From Mimachlamys varia (taxonomy: Eukaryota > Mollusca > Bivalvia > Pectinida > Pectinidae), in the NCBI GenBank assembly GCA_947623455.1, contig OX392532.1:52331058-52395057 (forward strand): a DNA stretch of 64,000 bases, given 5' to 3'. A program made the position numbers and the translations under genes. This document shows, piece after piece, positions 58,562 through 64,000 of this stretch; the first letter of the stretch is position 1; each line of letters starts with the position of its first letter. The notes under the pieces were generated by a model, which did no database searches, was not told the DNA's origin, and saw only the letters and a program-made list of their open reading frames with translations.

Positions 58562-59338
58562 TGTCAAAAGATCAAATCTCGCTAATCGTTTCCATTTATT
58601 ATTTCATCTTGCAGATACGAAATGCTCTATACACAATAAAAAAACACATTATATTCTGATGAATGGAAAAAAATCATCTTAAGATACGTGTATTTTAATC
58701 CAAACTTTTTCTTGTGTACGTACCATTATAAAACTTTTTTTTATTCTAACAGCAAAATTGCAATACAACACGGGAAATGGCTGAGCCCCGTACCCCTCAC
58801 TCCCTTTGCCCTTCACCTATCGTCAAACATTGTTTTCAGACAATACACACAATAGTAAATTGTTGATATAGGCACCGTACGATTAACTGTTGACCGTGGT
58901 TTCTCTCACCTGGCAGTCGCTTAAGATCGTGTAAAACTGTTTGCATTTAACAGGAAGGGTGGGGGGTCACCTGTGCGTAACACCTGTCAATCGAAACAGT
59001 TTGACACAATGGACAGTATAAACTACAACACAGTTTTAACAACCCCCAGGAAACAGGTGTGAAACTTGCCCTGGGGTGTATACCCGTACAGGTGTGGCGA
59101 AAATGGACTGTAATGATTACCATATGATGTCGTAAAATTGTCGATCCCTAACTCATTCACTCATGAAGACACACTTGAACTGGTCTGATTGAATGGTTGG
59201 AACAGTTCATTATGAAAGTTCAGGGGGGAATGACCTGTGTTCATTTGTGTACTTCAGTGTACAATTATTATTGTCGACAGCACGGGAAATTATCTATGCA
59301 AGTCCGTGTCGATACTTCTGAAGTGAGTGATGTTTTCC
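58562..59338. other. unassigned stretch
   Basis: Nothing supported. Confidence 0.4.
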
Positions 59339-59500
59339 ACAGGGACCTGAGAATTTGTTACAGCCAGTTTTGGACCTAAACAAGGGTGTTTAGAGTAATT
59401 TCACACTTTTGAGGGGTTTAGATCAATTTTCGATAAAAATTCCCCCTCAATGGTCATAATAGCCTTTATAACCATTGAGGGGAGCATTTTTATCGAAAAT
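59339..59500. mobile_element. hairpin MITE, ACAGGGACCTGAGAATTTG family, copy 4 (truncated)
   Basis: Left end and interior as in copy 1, plus a nested foldback CCCCTCAATGGTCAT / ACCATTGAGGGG. The right end is missing: the TA-type MITE at 59,501 begins where it should continue. Confidence 0.7.
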
Positions 59501-59981
59501 TTACGTGCCATAAGTCTTTCAATTTTTTTTTTATTTTGCTATATATTCTTTGTAGTTCCAACTTTTTTCAATGAATTTTCCTGACTTCGTTTATGAATGG
59601 ATTTTGACAATTTTTTGTCATTTGGTACAGAAATACACAAGGTTTCCTCTCATAATATTTATTTAATTTTCCGTTGTGTATTTATTGAGCTATACAGAAT
59701 TATCTACACTGCTAATTTCCGTATAACGTTACCAAAATGACGTCAAAATGGCGTCCCGAAAATTGGATGTTGTAAATAAATTATGATTTCTCTAATTATA
59801 CATAACGGAAAACAGTGAAAATATTATGAGATGAAACAGGAAACAATTCTCTATAAGTACACAAAATTTCATAAAAAATGATCCCGAAACGAAGTCAGGA
59901 AAATTCATTGAAAAAAGTTGGAAATACAAAGAATACATAGCAAAATAAAAAAAAAATTGAAAGACTTATGGCACATAACTG
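59501..59981. mobile_element. MITE with CAGTTAC TIR, copy 2 (5' tip truncated)
   Basis: Collinear with 6747-7249 throughout. It starts at TTACGTGCC (the CAG tip is missing) and ends CATAACTG followed by TA. Confidence 0.8.
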
Positions 59982-61198
59982 TATATGCTTTCATCGGGAT
60001 AATACGCTAAAACTGTAACATACAGCTTCATTGCAGGTGAATAATGCTTCTTTGATAACGTGTGGTTGAGATCGTGTTACAGATGGCGTTGTAAATGTGT
60101 ATTACGCCATGTACATAGTTCGGGGCCTGAAATGAACATTGTTTTTCAAGATATCTTCTATAAAAAGGTGCAATTTTATTAGGCCTATCACTTTCTTGTG
60201 AAACAACGCACATCTGGAACCAAATCGTGAACTGTTGGCCTGGATGGTCGGGTGAAATATCAATCTTAGAGATATATTATTTCCGTTTATATCTTACCCT
60301 GGTTGGGTAAGTCCATATTCCATCCGTGAGTGAAAAGTTTTTGGACACTCAGCTGGTGCTGTCTAATGTAAGTATTTAGTTGTACGTTTCCTTTCATCAA
60401 CTAGTCCTGCAAAGCCATATATTGTCTAGAGGTGTGCATATTTTTACGTCACATCAGTTTCACATTGAATTCTGTATTCAAGTTTGGGAAATCGATTGTT
60501 CTGCTTTGTTTAAAATAGGTTTAATTCCACTCGCAGGTAGAACATTATCTATCGCTGTTCTAGGTAATGTTAAAGTGATAATCCACTACAAAGATTTTGT
60601 TATCATGATGGCCCTGTGTGGTTAAACCAATTTTATATATTTCGTTAAACCACAGGGACATGTATAGACTTGTGATAAAAAATTGTGACAAATATATATA
60701 TATATGTGTGTGTTAACACATGTCCTGTGGATACTTGGGTGTTTGTGTGAATTTTTGTTGAATTATAATCTTTATACTGGGGTGAACAATGACATTTGAA
60801 AAAACATTACAGGTGAAACATTGGACAACTCAGGATGGCTTTAAACTTTCGGTGTCAAGCTCGATGACGTAAACGTTTTTGTTTTGACGAAAAAAAAAAC
60901 CCAAATTAACATTGAATTCAATGTGAAGATGACGTAACGTGACAAACGTCACTGTATTATGAACAAAAAAGGAAAACAAGAAATAACACAACTGATTTTC
61001 TAATCAGATTAAAAAATAAACATGCAAAAATAGTGCAAGACCAGTTAGACAGGGACTTGATTTTTTTGCACAAATAGCGATAGCAATAAATGGTCGATCT
61101 TTTATTGGAGTATTTAATGAATACTGTTTCAGAAGTTGATGCATAACCATAACAGGTTTGGTGAGTCTTTCGTTTTTTCTTGATATTTGTCTTTGACG
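59982..61198. other. unassigned stretch
   Basis: A small imperfect hairpin with CCCTGTG...GGTTAAAC / GTTAAACCACAGGG at about 60,612-60,657. No gene supported. Confidence 0.4.
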
Positions 61199-61297
61199 TC
61201 AACACAGGTATGTACTTATAAGAAATGTGGCGAGGTCTTGTTCGTCTTCCGTATGTGTCGAGGGCGTATCTTCTTTCCTTTTTCCAATCACCTGACC
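61199..61297 (-). CDS. exon-like frame, copy 2 (paralogue of 46,251-46,364)
   Basis: On the minus strand GGTCAG (possible acceptor) leads into GQVIGKRKEDTPSTHTEDEQ and DLATFLISTYLC, with TGA at 61,201-61,199. It is homologous at DNA level to copy 1 with in-frame length differences only. It lies inside a longer chance frame in another phase. Product unknown. Confidence 0.4.
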   Translation of the reverse strand, partial: GQVIGKRKEDTPSTHTEDEQDLATFLISTYLC

Positions 61298-62879
61298 AAC
61301 AAAAATATTTTTGAATTAACTGTAACAATTCGCAATTATATATGTAAACACAATATAGGTAAAATAACTGTTTTATGATAAGCTTCATACATACTTACAC
61401 TCACGAAACGTTGAAAATTAAATGATTTTAAACGAAAGTATGTAAAAATAACGCTTTATGCGCACTCCCGTTTGTCATGTACCCTTTTTGCCCCTATTCA
61501 TTCATCCATCCCCTTTAAATACACTACTTTTCGCGACCCGTTATACGATTGTGACGTTTCCGGGTGGAGAGTAATAAGCCCGTCACCGCGACTCCTCGTT
61601 CAGTCAACCACCCGCCCTCAACCGTGGAGCGTGACTCCACACTACACGGCTACTCCATCATTGGGCAGCGTGGAGGGGGCGTGGAGGTGATCTAGAGTAA
61701 TATGGCAACACAGGGTTCATAGCGTGGAGGATTTTTACATTTTAGCAAACTCCCGCCCTCAATAGTGGTGCCTTTCCTTTCCGCTATCTACCTGCGAAAC
61801 ATGCAGGTCCTAGGCATGGAGTTGTCAGATGGTCAGCTGTCGCTAGGATTTACGTAAAAATATATATAGGCCTATGATAATATAGCTGGGATTTCGGTAG
61901 TCTATCACTTAAGTGTCGGTATTTTTTTCATTCATAATTGTATTTAAACAATAAATAAGTTGGCTAAAAAAATGTCTTTTTCCTCATTCCATTTCGGGTC
62001 TTACATCTCAATTAGTACAAAACAATGTTCATAAATTAAATAATACTTGATAGCACGTCAAACAAGTCAAATCAAATACAATAGCGTTGGGTGACACCCT
62101 TTTCATTAAGATGGTGCATTCAACATCGATAACTACTACTATTGTAAGAGTTCTTACTGGTGAGAGATTAGTTGGTTTTTCTCTACATTTACCCATATAC
62201 ATGTAATAAGATTATTGAATAACAATTGATTTCAGTATACGGATAAGCAGTTTAATTCTGTATACTTTTCAATATATATAATTATATATGTATTTGTATA
62301 ACAGAAACATCAAGAACGAAGAAAACTATTTTAACGTTTTAGCTATGGTATAGTTTTTTTAGTTCATTGCTGACCTTTGACCCATGTCGTAGTCCCCCTC
62401 TCGCTCCCGAAAATCTTGAATGTTCCCAACCACATGATAGCCGCGTCATTACTGGCATAAGCATACCATGAAATGCTGTTTTAATGATAATGTAACTGTT
62501 GTTGATGACTTTTTATATCCCAGTATGCACTGGCGCACGGAACTCATGGGGTAGAGTTTCTTCATTTCTTTTCTTTTGTTATACATGTACATGTATATTC
62601 TTTTTGATTTTGCGACAGACAAACACTAAATGAGGGCATAGCCACCGACGCCGTTTAGGCCGGATAATAAGGCCATGTGCATTCAATTGCATTCAAATCA
62701 ATTCAATATAATATCATAGGAAGCGTGCTATGAACAAGGAGTGTCAGATAACGACGAGCGGGTTGTTAATATAAAGCAAGAATTAAATAAAACATGACTA
62801 GGGTACCTGTGGAATAGTAGATAGAAATATAATCTACAAGCTCATATATAGAGAATACATTCCAAGAATTCCATACACT
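61298..62879. other. unassigned stretch with a GC-richer patch
   Basis: 61,540-61,695 is GC-richer with repeated CCGCCCTCAA and CGTGGAG motifs (four GTGGAG), possibly promoter-like. No gene recognised. Confidence 0.4.
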
Positions 62880-63235
62880 GGAACTGATGTGCAATATTCA
62901 CAACTCACCAAAAAGTTATTTATACCAACATTCAATAGACATAATGAGTTGAAATTTTATCTAAGGCAACCTATGGACCAACGATACAACAAAATATGTC
63001 ACAAACGTGACTGTCGTCACATCAGCTAAATATTGAAAGTGAAAGATACAGCAAAATAAGATAACCATAAAAAATAGGATTTGTACATTATGTGATAAGA
63101 GAGATATTGAAGATTAATTCCATTTTATTCTTAGTGTCCTTTTAATGTAGATTTACGTGCTGATTGTATAGTATACTATTTCCGTAGACCTGGCGTATTC
63201 AAATCTATCCAGCTACTTTGTGTAATATGTTAAAG
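62880..63235 (+). pseudogene. LINE pol C-terminal zinc-knuckle fragment
   Basis: Over several stops it reads LFIPTFNRHNELKFYLRQ, RICTLCDKRDIED, (stop) FHFILSV and VYYFRRPGVFKSIQLLC. This is the CxxC...FHFIL(x)C tail seen at the end of non-LTR retrotransposon polymerases. Dead copy. Confidence 0.65.
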
Positions 63236-63383
63236 AAATAAATATATGATTATCCATTTTGCATTTATATGTCATTCAGAAGCATTGCAAGAGTATCCTC
63301 GCAATTGCTTTGTATATACAACACAGTATATAGCAATTGATACAATTTTTAAGAGGTAACTCACTTTTATATGAGGTACATAC

Positions 63384-63471
63384 GGGGGATGTCGAGTTGG
63401 TGAAGTAGTAACGGCCGCAGGTATTTCTGGCTAGGCGATTTGGTGCCGGAGATCGTGAGTTCGAGGCCCGG
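63384..63471 (+). repeat. tRNA-like SINE head
   Basis: GATGTCGAGTTGGTGAAGTAG (A-box region) and B box GAGTTCGAGGCC at the distance expected of a tRNA with a long variable arm; stems are poor. Different from the other tRNA-like heads in the window. Confidence 0.55.
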
Positions 63472-64000
63472 ATAGGGCACGTGTCATAAAATTGTCATCC
63501 TTCGTCAATTGTGTTTCCGTGTTATTTGTAATATATTAAACACAATGTCTCATATACACTTAGTATTCACTATTCACTATGGGCTGTAAGACCCTCGGAA
63601 TAGAATTTAATTGAAATCTGGCCTGGCCTTACCCAAACGTGTAGACATCCCTATCGCGTGCGACGGTTGTTATTTCGAGGGTAAAATCCATGAGGTTAAT
63701 TACTATATGTGGCTTCAGTCACAGGGACCAGGCTACACTTGCCAGTTGTTAGCAGTTTAAAAATCTCTTCTAAATATATGCTTTATATCAAAACACATTG
63801 TTGATGGGATTGAAGTGCAGTCCTTTGTTGTAAGTGCTCTCTTGAATTTAAATTGTAAAGTATCTCATGTATAGGAAACGTTTGTATTCGTTCAATTAAT
63901 TAATAATGGTATAGAAGAAAACAAAACATTTAAACACCATAACTAAGTAAGTTTTAGAAAGGATAGAAGTACGAAGTCGCCCATTTCCCACCCCACCCTA
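63472..64000. other. unassigned stretch to window end
   Basis: May include the body of the SINE whose head is at 63,384; otherwise nothing recognised. Confidence 0.4.

Noticed and set aside
60957..61388. 143-residue minus frame
   Set aside because: Different phase from the conserved exon-like frame at 61,199-61,297; the rest is AT-rich chance coding.

Overview
This is eukaryotic nuclear DNA: AT-rich, gene-poor and full of transposon remains. No prokaryotic feature is present. The repeat content (several tRNA-headed SINEs, tandem arrays carrying TCAAGGTCA, a leader reading AACAAGAGGCCCAATGGGCC, many TA-flanked MITEs) and the C2H2 zinc-finger clusters fit a lophotrochozoan, most likely a bivalve mollusc. 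That assignment rests on recalled family features, not a search.

Layout. 0-2 kb: 3' end of a Ty3/gypsy element with a large internal pol deletion and a complete LTR. 2-9.5 kb: repeats (tRNA-like, MITEs, minisatellite, SINE, tandem array). 9.5-10.3 kb: decayed reverse transcriptase. 11.1-12.5 kb: zinc-finger array 1 (+), 16 fingers broken by three stops. 13.9-15.5 kb: DIRS-like retroelement on the minus strand. 17.7-20.4 kb: zinc-finger array 2 (+), about 25 fingers in one open frame. 20.75-23.95 kb: a 3.2 kb foldback element inside a tandem repeat. 24-31 kb: LINE/RT fragments, a G-rich minisatellite, a TTAA-flanked element and a tandem array. 32.2-34.1 kb: zinc-finger array 3 (-), a pseudogene split by a retroelement/LTR insertion. 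34-37.3 kb: more repeats. 37.7-44.1 kb: two large AT-rich elements with inverted ends, the second inside a SINE tail. 46.25 and 61.2 kb: two diverged copies of a short exon-like frame. 49.3-50.2 kb: a 668 bp long-TIR element with a 9 bp target duplication, supported by a paralogous unoccupied site. 52.36 kb: a convincing first coding exon with splice donor. 53-64 kb: MITEs, tandem array, minisatellite, SINE and LINE fragments.

Genes. The only uninterrupted gene-like units are array 2 (which lacks an upstream in-frame ATG), the first exon at 52,364-52,508 and perhaps the two exon-like frames. The zinc-finger arrays are paralogous: arrays 1 and 2 share their upstream intron/acceptor block.

Most unusual signal. 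A family of tiny (20-38 bp) hairpins with ends CAGRGACGTATA / TATACGTCYCTG is scattered through the window. Most copies are flanked by 6-8 bp direct repeats, as if each had inserted by transposition. A second set with CACRGACTTAGAT ends behaves the same way. They are shorter than any MITE class I know.
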